From Macrocystis pyrifera (taxonomy: Eukaryota; Sar; Phaeophyceae; Laminariales; Laminariaceae), in contig JASSKH010000015.1 in assembly GCA_031763025.1 (NCBI GenBank), positions 12,008,774 through 12,072,773 of the forward strand: 64,000 bases of DNA, written 5' to 3'. Positions within the stretch are counted from its first letter, which is position 1. The number at the start of each line of letters is the position of its first letter. This document shows positions 48,774 to 59,836 of this stretch, piece by piece. Position numbers and translations under genes: made by a program. A model generated the notes under the pieces. It was given only the letters and a program-made list of their open reading frames with translations, ran no database searches and was not told the origin of the DNA.

Positions 48774-49619
48774 GCGTACAAGGCATCCAAGTTGGCGGTG
48801 AGACTGAACGGAGGGGACAGGCTACGAGCATCGTGGAGCCGGAGTTACGGTGGAAAACATGGATCATGTTCGCATTCGAAAAAGTGGCGTCTGCTAACTG
48901 CGTCGCCTTCGAGGTGTCCACTCTCGACGTCTGCTTCGACGAATACGTCACGGGGATTACCGAAACTTCGCTAGAAAGCACCGAGGTAGCGGAGCTGATG
49001 GACTACGAAGCTTCGCTCACGTACAATATTGTACGGTTCACGCTTTTATTCGGCCTTCTGGCGGAGATCCTCTCAGCGGTTGTCCTCTCCCGCATGTTCC
49101 GATCGCCGTTGGATTTTAAGTCCGTGCACAAGATTCCCCCCGATGATTTGCAGAACTGCGAAGAAAACGTGTTGGTGCTTTTCTTGGCTCCGTTTTCCTG
49201 GGCGGTGATTTATCTGATCGGCGGGATGGCGAGCGTGTCATACGGAATACACGCCTCCTGCGGGGGGGAAGGGGGGCAAGCGTTAGATGTCTACTTGATC
49301 GTCTCGGGCGTTTTTATGGAGTTTGTCGGGTTCGTTTTGTTAGGGACATCGTTGGTTGCACTATGTTTTTCTTTCGGTTCTCCCTCGAGATGCACCGATG
49401 GGTGCTGCGCAACGACCAGGAGGGGGATCAGCAGTAAGATTTTGTCGAAAAGGTGTGGTCTTTGAGCTGTGTTGGATTCTGCAGGGGTTGGTGTGGTCGT
49501 ATCGAACGGGCGAGCCCACGCCGACGATACTTGGTGTGATGATTGTGTCCCTCGTGTTTTGCCCCGCTGCGAAAGTCGTGGCCCACTACATATTTCGACA
49601 ATCAATTTCCAAACAGTAG
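48774..49619 (+). CDS. Probable multi-pass membrane protein, last exon, possible +1 frameshift
   Basis: The frame is open from the acceptor-like GCTGCAG|GC (48773/48774, phase 1) to TGA at 49463-49465. It has three hydrophobic stretches: TLLFGLLAEILSAVVL, LVLFLAPFSWAVIYLIGGMA and VYLIVSGVFMEFVGFVLLGT. After the third a basic Cys-rich tail begins. The +1 frame then continues with another hydrophobic segment (VVFELCWILQGLVW, then GVMIVSLVFCPAAKV) to TAG at 49617-49619. This suggests one surplus base at about 49415-49460, or a shorter true protein. The open frame extends upstream to 48626, but through a 30-C run, so an exon start at 48774 is preferred. The family is not recognised; earlier exons are not identified, though 48450-48629 could hold one. 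Confidence 0.5.
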
Positions 49620-51600
49620 AGGTTGTGCTGTAAAGCCTGATTTCTTCAGCTGGTTGGAGAAAGGTGTGTGGCCTACGAGTTGGACATACGCATTCAGCCC
49701 GAATACATTGTACTAATAAGCATTATTTAGGCATGGGCTTACCCTGGCAAATAAAGGGCATATACAATAAAGATGGTGTGATCCCGGTGAAATAAACCGA
49801 ACCTCCTTGTGATAAGGGACCGGTAGTGGAGGCCACGCGTGAACGGAGAAACAAGAAAGTGAGACCCAGCAGACAGTCTGCGATAGCGATTGAAAAACGA
49901 CCCAAGACCACGCACATGGTAGAACACCTCACATGAATAGCGCCACACCGGGCCCCGCAAGGAGTATGGTATTGGAAGCCACGTGTTAGACCGAGGGAAG
50001 AGAACATGACATCCACCACACCCTGCAAAAACGACGCCAAAGCAACAAAACTCCAAGCGCATAATAGTTCACCCCGTGATTGGGATCAGACTACTGTAGG
50101 TCAACGTGGCCGCAAAATGGGGGAAAGTTTCTTATGGGGAGTGTGCGACGAAGGCTGCGCTGCAGTTTGTGACCAACAGAGCGGACACGTGGAACAGAAA
50201 GGGGATATACCCGGTCGGCGCATCCCCAAGCACGTTTGACGCACATGTGAAAAACCGTCAGACAACAATGCCCCACTCTTTGTGACCGTGCGAATATTCT
50301 GTAGTCACTCATGCATCTGCTGGCGGCCAAAGCTCAGCAGCAGAAGCAGCAGCAGCAGCCAGCCTCTCCCCGGTCAGCGGCAGGCGGCAGCTAAGCTACT
50401 ATTCCTCAGAGGAGCTGCTGCTCAGGAGGAGCTGCTGCTCAGGAGCAGCTAGCTACTTGTTGTGGTGGTGGTGCGGTCCCCATCTGTCGCTTAGGTATCT
50501 GCCGTCGCGACAACCTGAAGAAGCACATACATGTTGATCGCGGCCAAAGCTCACGGCGGCCAAACCTCTCGGCGGCCAAAGCTCAGCAGCAGCTAGCTTC
50601 GGAAGCACCAGCAAGAAGCTACAGTAGCTGCAAAATGAGTTCCCCGCAGTCAGCGGCAGGCAGCAGCTAAGCCCCTGTTGAGCAGCAGCTGCAAAAATTC
50701 AAAGCCTATGACGGTCAAAGCTCTCACGAGTAGCTGCTGCTGCTGCCGTCTCGTGACTCCTGACTCGTGACATCGCAATTTTTCGAGCGTCACAAAAGCA
50801 TCATCAGTAGACCATTTACTTGACATGCTGTCCGTCGCGGTGCATGATAATACGTAGATACGGGTATCCTGGGCGCATTAGTTTGTCTCAACTGCTGCTC
50901 CACTTTGTCGGGTCTATTGTTGCGTTATGTACCGATGCGGGTGTCCGCGCTGTGGATCGCTGCGTGCTGCTCATCGTGTTGATGTATTGTCTAATATATA
51001 ACCATCAGCAGCAGAGAAGAGGAAACGACGATAGATAGATGTTATGTACTAATAATACCTGGTACAATAATTAGTTGTATGATCGCGCTCGCTACTACTA
51101 CTAGTTAATACTACTGTACTACTACTGTCGTGCTTCGTACAACATCAAACAGCAGAATATGACGCACCTCTGTGACTGGTTGTATCTACTGAAGAACCCT
51201 TTGTGAAGACAACGTTACGGTTCCTATATTACCACTTAAATGGTAGAGCATGACGTTATAATGTGACTGACTGGCAGCAGTATCATAACACATGGTTGGT
51301 TATTCCAATCTACCGATAGTTGGATGCGTACTCTGTAGTAATTTGGTTGTTTTAGGACCGATGGATGTATATATATCGATCTCAAGCAGAGGCGGCGCGG
51401 ACAGCCGTTAGGCTAATCCGTAGTTTGTGCAATGCAGTTGCCCATCTGCACTTTGGCTCGCTCAATGTTTAGAGAGCTTGAATAGACCGACATACTTCGA
51501 TTGGTTACAAGCGATCAATGTTGAAGCTCATGCTGCGGCGAAGCCCCGTTTGGTATGAGCAGGATCTCACTGGGATCCACGTGCAGTTTATTCGTATCTG
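49620..51600. other. No supported gene; AGC-rich tract inside
   Basis: At about 50320-50740 there are repeated CAGCAGCAG, GCTGCTGCTCAGGAGGAGC and CGGCCAAAGCTCA blocks, some of them self-complementary. A TACCTGGTA motif lies at 51056-51064. No open frame is convincing. Confidence 0.45.
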
Positions 51601-51617
51601 TATGAACAAGAAAAAGC

Positions 51618-52190
51618 GCGGAAAGAAAAAATATCCCCGTCCCCTCTCATGTAATATGTTTCTGCCTGACTGAAACACCTTGCACCGGTTAAAAAGAAAA
51701 CAAACGAACAGCAGAGTTTCTCTCTTAGCCTGGTACGCCGCCCGCCGTCTCGCGACCACCTCACCACCGATTCGGTCCGGGTAAAGCTTTCCTCCCTCTC
51801 TGCCACAGTGAGCCCCGTCGCCCGCCTCGCGTGAAGCCCGGTGCTCACCGTGGCCCTTGTTTGCCAGCTCGACAAAGTTGGTGCTCAGACTGCATCACTC
51901 TCTGTTTGAACATTGGTTTGGTCGCCAAAATAAGCACTGCTTGAATATTATTTTGCATATCAAAACGACCCTTACATCTCGTGTATGGTTCAAGCAGAGC
52001 CTCATAAGGAGGCCAGGCGGAGCCCATTCGTGCTTCCCACGTGTCTAAAGGCACACGCGACGCCTAGCCACGAAACGGCGACCACGCTCCTTGCAAGCCC
52101 TCCTCTACCCGCCAGCACCCGCTGACACGCCGCCGCGGGCTCGCCCGTTGTGCCGTGCTCTGAGTACATGCACGCGCATGAAACGAAATA
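51618..52190. repeat. Dispersed ~580-bp repeat, copy 1
   Basis: Shares long blocks in the same orientation with 60587-61170, including GTACGCCGCCCGCC, GTGAGCCCCGTCGCCCGCCT, GCGTGAAGCCCGGTGCTCAC and GGCACACGCGACGCCTA. The middle is more diverged. It could be a solo LTR or a non-autonomous element; no terminal repeats were made out. Confidence 0.75.
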
Positions 52191-52321
52191 ATAAGTCTTT
52201 AGAAATATGAGCTACGTTTGACTCGTACCAGTATGTTCGTATGAACACGAGTTCAACAAGGCGCTTGTCTTCACGAAGGCGATTTTTGTTCGTAATTATT
52301 AGCTAATACCGGGACATTGCT

Positions 52322-52650
52322 TTTTTACCAGAAAACGGTAAACCTTGACAGAAAACGTCATATAACTTGGGTTTGGTGTGCCCTGATCACCTCGCTCCAC
52401 TTTTGCCTACCGTAAACTGGCAAAAACACGATGGTGTACAATTGTTTGTCGTTTAGACATGTGAGACAGATATACATGGATGTTTTGCCATAAAACGGTA
52501 TACCCCGACAAAAAACGTTATCTAACTTGGGTTTGGTGTACCCTGATTTCCTTGTTCGATTCGTTTGTACCGTAACAACTGGGCTATAAGCACTGATGTA
52601 CCGTTTTTTGTCATTTTGTCCGTCAGGACAGGAAATTAATTTTGCTTTTA
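52322..52650. repeat. Two diverged tandem units of ~160 bp
   Basis: AAAACGGTA followed by TAACTTGGGTTTGGTGTGCC occurs at about 52331 and again, slightly changed, at about 52491. The following halves (TACCGTAA, ACTG, GATGTAC) also correspond. Confidence 0.7.
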
Positions 52651-52675
52651 GATAACCCTAGGTAAACCTAGAGAA

Positions 52676-52966
52676 ATGGATGTCGCGAAGGTCCCTGACG
52701 CAACTCCATATGCGGCGAACGAGGTCCGAATTGGGCAGCTCCCTCAGGATTTTTTGTGGCCAATGGACCGAAGAGGTAAGTGAGCAAAGATCCCTGGCAC
52801 CGTCGCCACCGAGCCCCCGATGGACGCTCACGTTCTCCCTGACTCAGGTGACGACAACCCAAAGCCCCCGGCCCCCGTGGGGAGGCTCGCCTGCGCTTTC
52901 TGGTGGAGCTGTAGTGTCAGCCGGTTCGTCGTAGAGGACGGGTCATCCGCTGTCTCCAGAAGCTAG
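52676..52966 (+). CDS. Possible small two-exon gene (72 codons)
   Basis: ATG at 52676. Exon 1 runs to AGAG|GTAAGTGAG at 52775/52776 (phase 1), and the acceptor CTGACTCAG|GT is at 52847/52848. In frame it reads MDVAKVPDATPYAANEVRIG, then QLPQDFLWPMDRR, then a Pro-rich exon 2 ending TAG at 52964-52966. Both splice sites are strong, but the 72-nt intron is much shorter than the others here and the product is unrecognised. It may be a 5' remnant of a truncated gene. Confidence 0.3.
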
Positions 52967-53449
52967 AGAAGACGCTCGAGCATCCACATTGCGCTAGTGT
53001 CTGCCCGCTGGCACGCGGGTAGTCACAGCTCCGGGTCCATCACCCTCTAAATGTAGGAGGTCCGCTGCATCATAGAGTTGGTGGCGACAAGGTCGGCCGA
53101 CTGTTTGCCCGGCAGATGCGGAATGGTGCGCGCGAGTTAATCTGCTCCCCCGTCTCGGACAATCTCTAAGGCGCTATTCACCGCAAAAGCATTATTGCCT
53201 ATGAGCACTGTCGGGGACACGCATCCTGTACATGAGTATCAGCAGTAGCATCATGTCGCGTGATCCCTCTGTGTTCGATTGCAGCAACACAGCCAGAATG
53301 GCCTGCGTGTACTTCATGTGTTGATATATGGCGTAGCACGCTGTAGTTTATGTCCAGTAGACACACACATCATGTGGATACTGCCTTCTGGTAGTCCGTG
53401 TGAGTAGGACGATCTCCAGAACAGTGTCTAGAACAGTTTCTAGAGCAGT

Positions 53450-53585
53450 TTCTGGAACAAATTCTAGAAACCCTCTAGAACAGTTGCAGACTTTGTGGAA
53501 TAGTTCCAGAAGATCTAGAATTTGTGGTGTGAATCGTTCCAGAATCGGCAGTTGGTTCCAGAAGACAGTATCTTGGATTCTGGAA
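53450..53585. promoter_or_regulatory. Cluster of six TTCnnGAA (heat-shock-element-like) dyads
   Basis: Exact TTCnnGAA dyads lie at 53450, 53462, 53504, 53537, 53556 and 53578, and further half sites (CTAGAAC, TTCTAGAG) lie just to the left from 53411. The dyad is the core of heat-shock-factor binding sites. The cluster is about 1.1 kb upstream of the Copia gag start and may belong to its 5' LTR, whose ends I cannot fix. Confidence 0.55.
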
Positions 53586-54083
53586 CATTTTTAGACCAGT
53601 CTTCGAGTGTCCTAGACGTCTTCGTTGGAAAGGTGGGCAGAGCGCGCCCTCGCCCCCTTCGTCTTCACTCCACTTCTACACCGTCGAACCTGACCCGGGA
53701 GTCAGTCAGTAATCAAGACATCTTTCTTTTGTTTCTTCGTTCCGAGATACACACTGAGCTGCATCTGCACTCGAAGTGTCGCCCCTGTGCAGTAGACTGC
53801 TGTATCAACACACAGTCTACGAAGCGACCGCAGCACACAGTACACATCCACTGCTGCTGAGACGCTTCTCCCCGACAGGTTAGAAGCCTCGGTTAAACGC
53901 GTACACATCGAGGCCAGGACGACGAGTTCAGCAACCGGACCTCCCAGCTACATCAGCTCCTACGCTTCCATCAGCGGAGGAAATGCGGGACGGGCGGATC
54001 AACTCGGACTTCGGAGAAGATCGAGAAGATACGACAAGTGAGCGAAACACGGCCTCACACATACCCACACAGGCTCGCGCATC

Positions 54084-54568
54084 GAGCAAAGACTGCTGCG
54101 TAGACAGCAGGGACGGTCCACACCGTAGTCCTACACACCCATCCGCGAGGAGAGGGTAACAGGAGCGGGGCCGGGAAAAGACGACCTACAACCGTAGTCC
54201 TTTTGAGCAGGAGCGGGGTCGGGAAGCCTCGGGTTCACATCATCGAGCAAAGGACTGCTGAATCGACAGCAGGGACGGTCCACACCGTAGTCCTACACAC
54301 CCATCCGCGAGGAGAGGGTAACATGAGCGGGGCCGGGAAAATACGACCTACAACCGTAGTCCTTTTGGGCAGGAGCGGGGTCGGGAAGCCTCGGGTTCAC
54401 ACCATCGAGCAAAGGACTGCTGAATCGACAGCAGGGACGGTCCACACCGTAGTCCTACACACCCATCCGCAAGGAGAGGGTAACAGGAGCGGGGCCGGGA
54501 AAATACGACCTACAACCGTAGTCCTTTTGAGAAGGAGCGGGGTCGGGAAGCCTCGGGTTCAAACCACG
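54084..54568. repeat. Three tandem 161-162 bp units in the Copia leader
   Basis: GAGCAAAGGACTGCTG-like starts lie at 54084, 54245 and 54407, and a fourth truncated start at 54568. Each unit contains GGGACGGTCCACACCGTAGT, CATCCGCGAGGAGAGGGTAA (or AAGGAG) and GTCGGGAAGCCTCGGGTTCA. A 124-codon open frame through the array is an effect of the 54-codon period. Confidence 0.9.
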
Positions 54569-54651
54569 AGCAAATAACTCCTACGGCAGGAGGGACTGCT
54601 ACGACAGCAAGGAACATCAGCATCGAGGCAACAGGAACGGATCGCCTCTAC

Positions 54652-55862
54652 ATGACGGACGGGGCAACAGCGAAGGGGACGCTATTCGACCTCGGACCAA
54701 GCCGCGTAGTGACCAACTCGAGCGACAACACCGGCAGCCTCGCCAACACCATTCGGGGGCTGAAGAAGTTCAATGGAAGGAACCCAGCCGAGTTCAAGGG
54801 CTGGATAAAGGAACTTTGCGTCGTCCTGGGGGTCACGAGTAGGGATATTCTCCCGTTGCTCAAAGACGAACGCAAGCCCGTGGAAACAGACACTACCGCC
54901 TACGCTGCGTACTGCAAGGCGAACGAGGACTTATACGCCATACTCTATCTACTAGTGGAACTGCCGGCAGCCCGCTCGGTGCAGAAACACGAGGACGACA
55001 GCGAGATCACCGGAGACGGACAGGCGGCGTTCAAGGAACTGAACAACAACAAGGTCACAGACGAAGTGATTCGAGCCACCATGGAGGAGCTGGTCAACAC
55101 GCCCATGGAACTAGGACGGAATCCGGACGACTACTTCAATCAGAAGCACCTCCTTCGACACAAGGCGGAGAAGATGGAAGAGATCATCTCGGACCGCTAC
55201 TTCAAGGACATATGCGTCACCGGGTTCACCGACGAGTACAAGGACGTGAAGATAATCATGTACCGCGATCTGAACTTCAACGTCGACCAGATGCAGACAA
55301 CCATGAGGCACATGTTCCTGCACGAACAATCTCGTAAGGGGCCAAAGGGTGGCATTGCAGGCAAGGGATTCGCCATGGCCACCAGCACACCAACAACCTG
55401 CTTCGAATGTGGCGAGAGCGAACACAACCGCAGGAACTGCCCCCAAAGGAGAGGGGAGGGGAGAAAGCAGAAGCCCAAACCAGCAGGAGCCTCCAAGTGG
55501 TGTTCGATCCACTTCACGACCAAACACTCCGACGAAGCATGCTATGAGCAAGGAGCGAAGCGGCCGGAGAAATCCGGCGACACGGGCAAGGCCTTCACGG
55601 CGTGCACGCACTGCACGCACTGCTCTTCAGTCAGCGACAAGAAAGATTCGGCCACGGCGAAGGAGGCGAGCAACACAAAAGCCGCGATCGACTTCAACGC
55701 GGATGGCGACGAGTCAGATGAAGGGTTCATGTACGCCACCGTTCCTAGCGGAAAGAAAGCCGAAGCCAACTCCTTGGAAGCCACCCTACCCGTGGACACC
55801 GGCGCGACAGAGACAATGCTCGACGACCGTCTCATTCCAGGGCTAACGGCGATCATGCAGGA
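54652..55862 (+). CDS. Copia gag and start of protease
   Basis: Open from ATG at 54652. The N-terminal part (IRGLKKFNGRNPAEFKGWIK) and the middle (DDYFNQKHLLRHKAEKMEEI) fit a Copia-type gag. A CCHC zinc knuckle, CFECGESEHNRRNC, lies at about 55399-55440 and a second Cys/His group (WCSIHFTTKH) follows. The aspartic protease starts with LPVDTGATETMLDD near 55788, where DTGA is the catalytic motif. The frame is interrupted right after IMQE by the poly-T end of a minus-strand SINE. Gag packages the element RNA; the protease would process the polyprotein. Confidence 0.8.
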
Positions 55863-55863
55863 G

Positions 55864-56204
55864 TTTTTTTTTTTTTTTTTTTTTAATCAGCACTTTTACT
55901 TTCCAGCCCACTCGTAGGAGGTTTTACCCTCGACGATCTTCTGGACAAGCCGTGGTCCCAGGTGTCGTCCCTTCTCCCCCCCGGTACGTGCCTTTAGTTT
56001 TTATCACGCATAGGGTTCAGCATTCCCACTGCTCGTCGATTTTCATCGAATGTACAGCTAACTCGCGCTCTCGCGCTTTCCGCTAATCAATTTTATGCAA
56101 GAAAAAGTCCCTATGAGCATGCACTCGGTGAGACTCGAACTCACGAAATTGATCTTGATAGGCTCGCGGACCACCTACCAAGCCACCGGGGACGCCGCCT
56201 CATG
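55864..56204 (-). mobile_element. tRNA-derived SINE, copy 3, with 27-bp target duplication
   Basis: The minus-strand head near 56200 is tRNA-like: GGTGGCTTGGTAGGTGG (A-box-like), then GTGAGTTCGAGTCTCAC, a perfect T-arm with a 7-nt loop and B box. The body matches copies 1 and 2. The plus-strand T run at 55864-55882 is the poly(A) tail. Identical 27-bp sequences flank it at 55837-55863 and 56205-56231 (starting CCAGGGCTAACGG), and the duplication extends a few bases further with one mismatch. Confidence 0.9.
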
Positions 56205-56755
56205 CCAGGGCTAACGGCGATCATGCAGGAGTACAAGTAATTCGCGAAGCCCAAGACCATCAAGGTAGGCGGCGATCACGAGCTAAAAAGAACAGCGACC
56301 GGAGTCATCCAATGCACCGTCAAGGACAGCCACGGAGAGCGACAAGCCGTGAACCTCCGAGGGTTAGTCGTTTCTGGCCTAGGGCTGCACATCTTCTCGC
56401 CGACCGCGCTTCAGAACAAGGGGGACAAGCTCATCGTCGAGGCAGGCAACCCGCACCTGGAGGTGGGAGGCCACGACAACCGCTGAAGCAGGACCCGCGC
56501 GACATGGGCATGTGCTCCCTGGACATTAAGCTTCAGGGCTCCCCCAGGGAGGAAGGAACAACCCAAGTCTACCCCGAGGATCGGGCATTCGGCAAGCCAG
56601 ACACCGAACCTTGCGACGACGACTCAGGGGTCGCACTGGCTGCCGCGGCTGACGCCACCACCTGGCACAGGCGGCTAGGGCACATCAACTTCCGGAGCAT
56701 GGACCTGCTACGCAAGAAGGAGGGCAACGGAGTGACCTTCATGGACTCCTCCATG

Positions 56756-57160
56756 TCACCTGTTCGCCTTGAGCAAGTAGACCTCCTTCATCCGTGAGAA
56801 GTCATCGGTGAACTTTGCGACGTAGCTGAAGCCCCCTTTCGCGCGTGGAGTAATCTGTCCCATGTTGTCGGTGTACACCAGTTGCATGGGTGCTGTCGTC
56901 TTGCGTGTGGTCTTGTTCGGGTGCGCGAGCTGTCTGCTCTTGCCTATGGCGCAAATGTCGCAAGGTGACATGGAGGAGTCCGTGAAGGTCACTCCGTTGC
57001 CCTCTTTCTTGCGTAGCAGGTCCATGCTCCGGAAGTTGATGTGCCCTAGCCGCCTGTCAACTGCGTGTACCCCACCCCCCTTCCGCAATGCGAACACCGA
57101 TGCCCCCCAGAAAGGTAATCTCTTCCGGCGTACCAGCGTAGGCAAATGCCCTTTTAGAGA
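56756..57160 (-). mobile_element. Inverted Copia pol fragment (pre-integrase and integrase start)
   Basis: The minus strand reads RRLGHINFRSMDLLRKKEGN, then DSSMSPCDICAIGKSRQLAH, then MQLVYTDNMGQITPRAKGGF and SYVAKFTDDFSRMKEVYLLK. This is the GAG-pre-integrase zinc region followed by the start of the integrase core, with the D of YTDNMG in place. It ends where the plus-strand element ends (56761). Its 57052-56963 part is the inverse of 56672-56761, so the two copies form a hairpin with 90-bp arms. Confidence 0.8.
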
Positions 57161-58915
57161 CAAGGCGACCGTCTGGCTGGGTAAATGGCAATACTTCTTT
57201 CGCACAGCTCGACATCTCGCGCACTTCAAGTACCAGAGATTATGTTTCTATTCGAGCACATTGCTCTCGTTTGGTGGCTCAGCCCCCCTGGCAACGCTCG
57301 GCACAGCGTACCATATGTTTGGTCGGGTTTCAGTAGCTGGGCACAGAGGGTCTGTCAAAACCTGTACAGAGTTTGTTGTGTCTTAACCATTTACGGAACA
57401 CGCTTCGCTGCGTATCTTCTTGCACGAAGCGAGTGAAAGGGCTTGCCTCTTGCCCTGACCCCATTGGCGTCGAAAAACAGCGAAACACCTGCATTTCACA
57501 ACTCTTAAACACTCCTGTAGTCTCCGTGGCGACATTGTTATATCTTGTTGATTTCTACTAAATAATCCTCACACCTACCTACAGAATGTTTGCCAACGCC
57601 GGCGGGATATATTCTTGACGTCTTAAGCTTCTTCGAGCATCTCAGATCGCACGGCATCATCTGAGTAGTTCGCCACCAACCGTGCAACTACATCCACTTG
57701 CTCGCTGAAGCCTACTTGAACGCACGGATCTTCCTCGGATTCGAAACGCATTTGATTATTAAGCCATGCTCCCCTTGCGAAAAAGATCATGTGGCAACCT
57801 AAGGGATCGTAACTCTTATCTTAATTTATTTTGAAATGCAAAATTTTACAGGCTCGCTTGTGCGCCGGCCAAAACCTATGTGATACTCCGTAAGCTCTCT
57901 CCTCGATCCTCTACGGTTCTCTATTTGATAATTCCTGTAAGGCCGTAGAAATCTCTTTAATCCTACATCAAATAATACTTCATAAATGGAAATCGCACAA
58001 AGCACAACAGTGATCTCGTATTTCAGCCAAGAACGGTGGTGGCAAGCTTTGAAACCAGAGTTTCAGCCGTTCGCATCACGGGTAAGGGCTGGTGGAACGT
58101 CAACACTACTCCATTTAAACGCAGAATCTCAACATCCACTTACAGCAGTTCCGGGGCAGAAATCCGCTTCAAATCGGACCCAAATGGGCGCTTTCTATGT
58201 GGGAATCCAGAATGTCCCGGCCTAAGTCGTCTTCAGTACCTGCGCACAAAGGGTGTCATTGATTGTACTGTAGCATCCGACAGGTCATGCGGCCCTCGCA
58301 GCTCGCTGCATATATACCATACATGAGTTGGCTGTCTTGAAGCTATCCCACCTTCGATAGCTCTGGAAACTCTAGACGACCAACCGATACATTAAGTCAC
58401 GCTACTACTGCTGCAGCTCCGGAGACTCAGTGTCGTGCGGCTAGACAGCTGTACCAGCACTCGCACAGACCGGGCGAGGTGTACACTGTTAAACGAGTAC
58501 TCCCGAGACACCCTTCACCAACAGGGATGCACGTGATCCGGATGGAGAACCTCCAATTCTGTCACGACCGACCGGCCTTGATGCGTGCAGCGGCGGCCTT
58601 GATCTGGGATACCCGATCTTCGTGGCTGGAGAACCTTATCATGCGTCCGTGTCCGGGCAATATCCATCTTCATGAGGCGTTCACGAGGGTAGGGCGGAGA
58701 CATCGGGACATGAAACGCTCAGACACAGATCGCCGACGCGTACCGCACTATTGAAGAGACAAATAGTCACCACTCGCACGCAGGCCGCAGACGAACACCG
58801 AACCACCGCAGAGCCAAACAGTGCATTGGGTGAAATTTGTGAAAGTTGGACACGCCATGACTCCACCACCGAAACGAGAGTTGTCAAGCTTTCACACCTC
58901 AGGCAGTTCATGATC
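57160..58915. other. No supported gene
   Basis: Open frames under 100 codons without recognisable motifs. The left part (to about 57230) may still be diverged Copia sequence. Confidence 0.4.
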
Positions 58916-58917
58916 TA

Positions 58918-59008
58918 GATACACACAAAAAACTATATTATTTCCCTATTTTTACTAAGAATATTTGGTCCTATTAACCCTAAACCTATAGTAAATAGGG
59001 CCATGTAA
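58918..59008. mobile_element. MITE remnant
   Basis: ACACAAAAAACTATATTATT, TTTCCCTATTTTTACTAA, then AATATTTGGTCCTATTAACC and CCTATAGTAAATAGGG resemble the interior and one arm of the MITE family, but the outer ATTACGGGGG ends are lost. Confidence 0.5.
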
Positions 59009-59294
59009 AGGACAAGTTGCCTCGCTAATCATACTCGACAAAAAAACATCCATTCAAAATACCTGAAGTTGACCTCGGGCTGGACCAGGAGCTCCATGCT
59101 CTTCGACTGCATCACGTGGTCATGTCCATACCTGTGTCAAGGCAATGACGCGGTGGGCGGACCGGCGCGGCGTGGTTTCAAGAACGCTTCTGTGTGTCGA
59201 ACAATAACTTTTGAAAAGAACTTGAAACCGTCGATCGAAGTCGAGGGGACAGCTGCCATCTCCAGGCCACGGTGTCGCGCTAATACGGCGGGGG

Positions 59295-59415
59295 CATATT
59301 AATACACAGTATTACATAGTAATACATACTGATAGTAATACATAGCGATACATAGCGATGCATATTATTAATAATATTTCGTAATGCATAGCAATACATA
59401 GTTATACAAAATAAT
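59295..59415. repeat. AATACATAG-type short tandem repeat
   Basis: Repeated ATACATAG, AATACATA and GATACATAGCGAT units, directly left of the larger tandem repeat. Confidence 0.7.
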
Positions 59416-59429
59416 GCATAGTTGTACAA

Positions 59430-59836
59430 CTACGATGGACCGAAAAAGCACGCATCCCCCTATGTTCACACACCATAACTGGTTCTGAATACTGTGTTCC
59501 CCCGTATTCGCTCCACTCTGGGGAGTTCCTGCAGAGTATTCGGCTTTCCGGTCTGCAACAGTACTACGAGGGGACATAGTACTACATAGCAATCAGAACC
59601 TACGGTGGACCCAAAAAACACGCATCCCCCTATGTTCACACATAATAACTGGTAAGGTTCTGAATACTGTGTTCCCCCGTACTCGTTTCAGTCGGGGGAG
59701 TTCCTACAGAGTATTCGGCTTTCCGGTATGCAACAGAATCATGGGGGCGCATATTAATACAAAACAATCAGAACCTACGATGGCCCCAAAAAACACGCAT
59801 CCCCCTACGTTCACATACCATAACTGGTTATGTTTA
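59430..59836. repeat. ~172-177 bp tandem repeat, about 2.4 units
   Basis: CACGCATCCCCCTATGTTCA recurs at about 59449, 59621 and 59798 (last with one change). Each is followed by ATAACTGGT, then CTGTGTTCCCCCGTA and GAGTATTCGGCTTTCCGGT where the unit is complete. Confidence 0.85.

Larger units (their letters stand above)
53590..56761 (+). mobile_element. Defective Copia-type LTR retrotransposon
   Basis: A long leader with 161-bp repeats precedes gag (54652). The protease start and, after the SINE at 55864-56204, more pol sequence follow. The pre-integrase segment (TWHRRLGHINFRSMDLLRKK, 56660-56760) is cut off at 56761 by an inverted fragment. A TAA shortly after the second target duplication (about 56238), a TGA near 56483 and a frame change near 56480 break the pol frame. 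No reverse transcriptase, RNase H or 3' LTR is present, so the copy cannot move by itself. Confidence 0.8.

Noticed and set aside
54203..54577. 124-codon frame with an internal 54-residue repeat
   Set aside because: The unit length is a multiple of three, so the leader repeat stays open by itself; no start context or domain.
56115..56200. Minus-strand tRNA gene
   Set aside because: The tRNA-like sequence is the head of a SINE found in three copies, and the acceptor stem does not pair.
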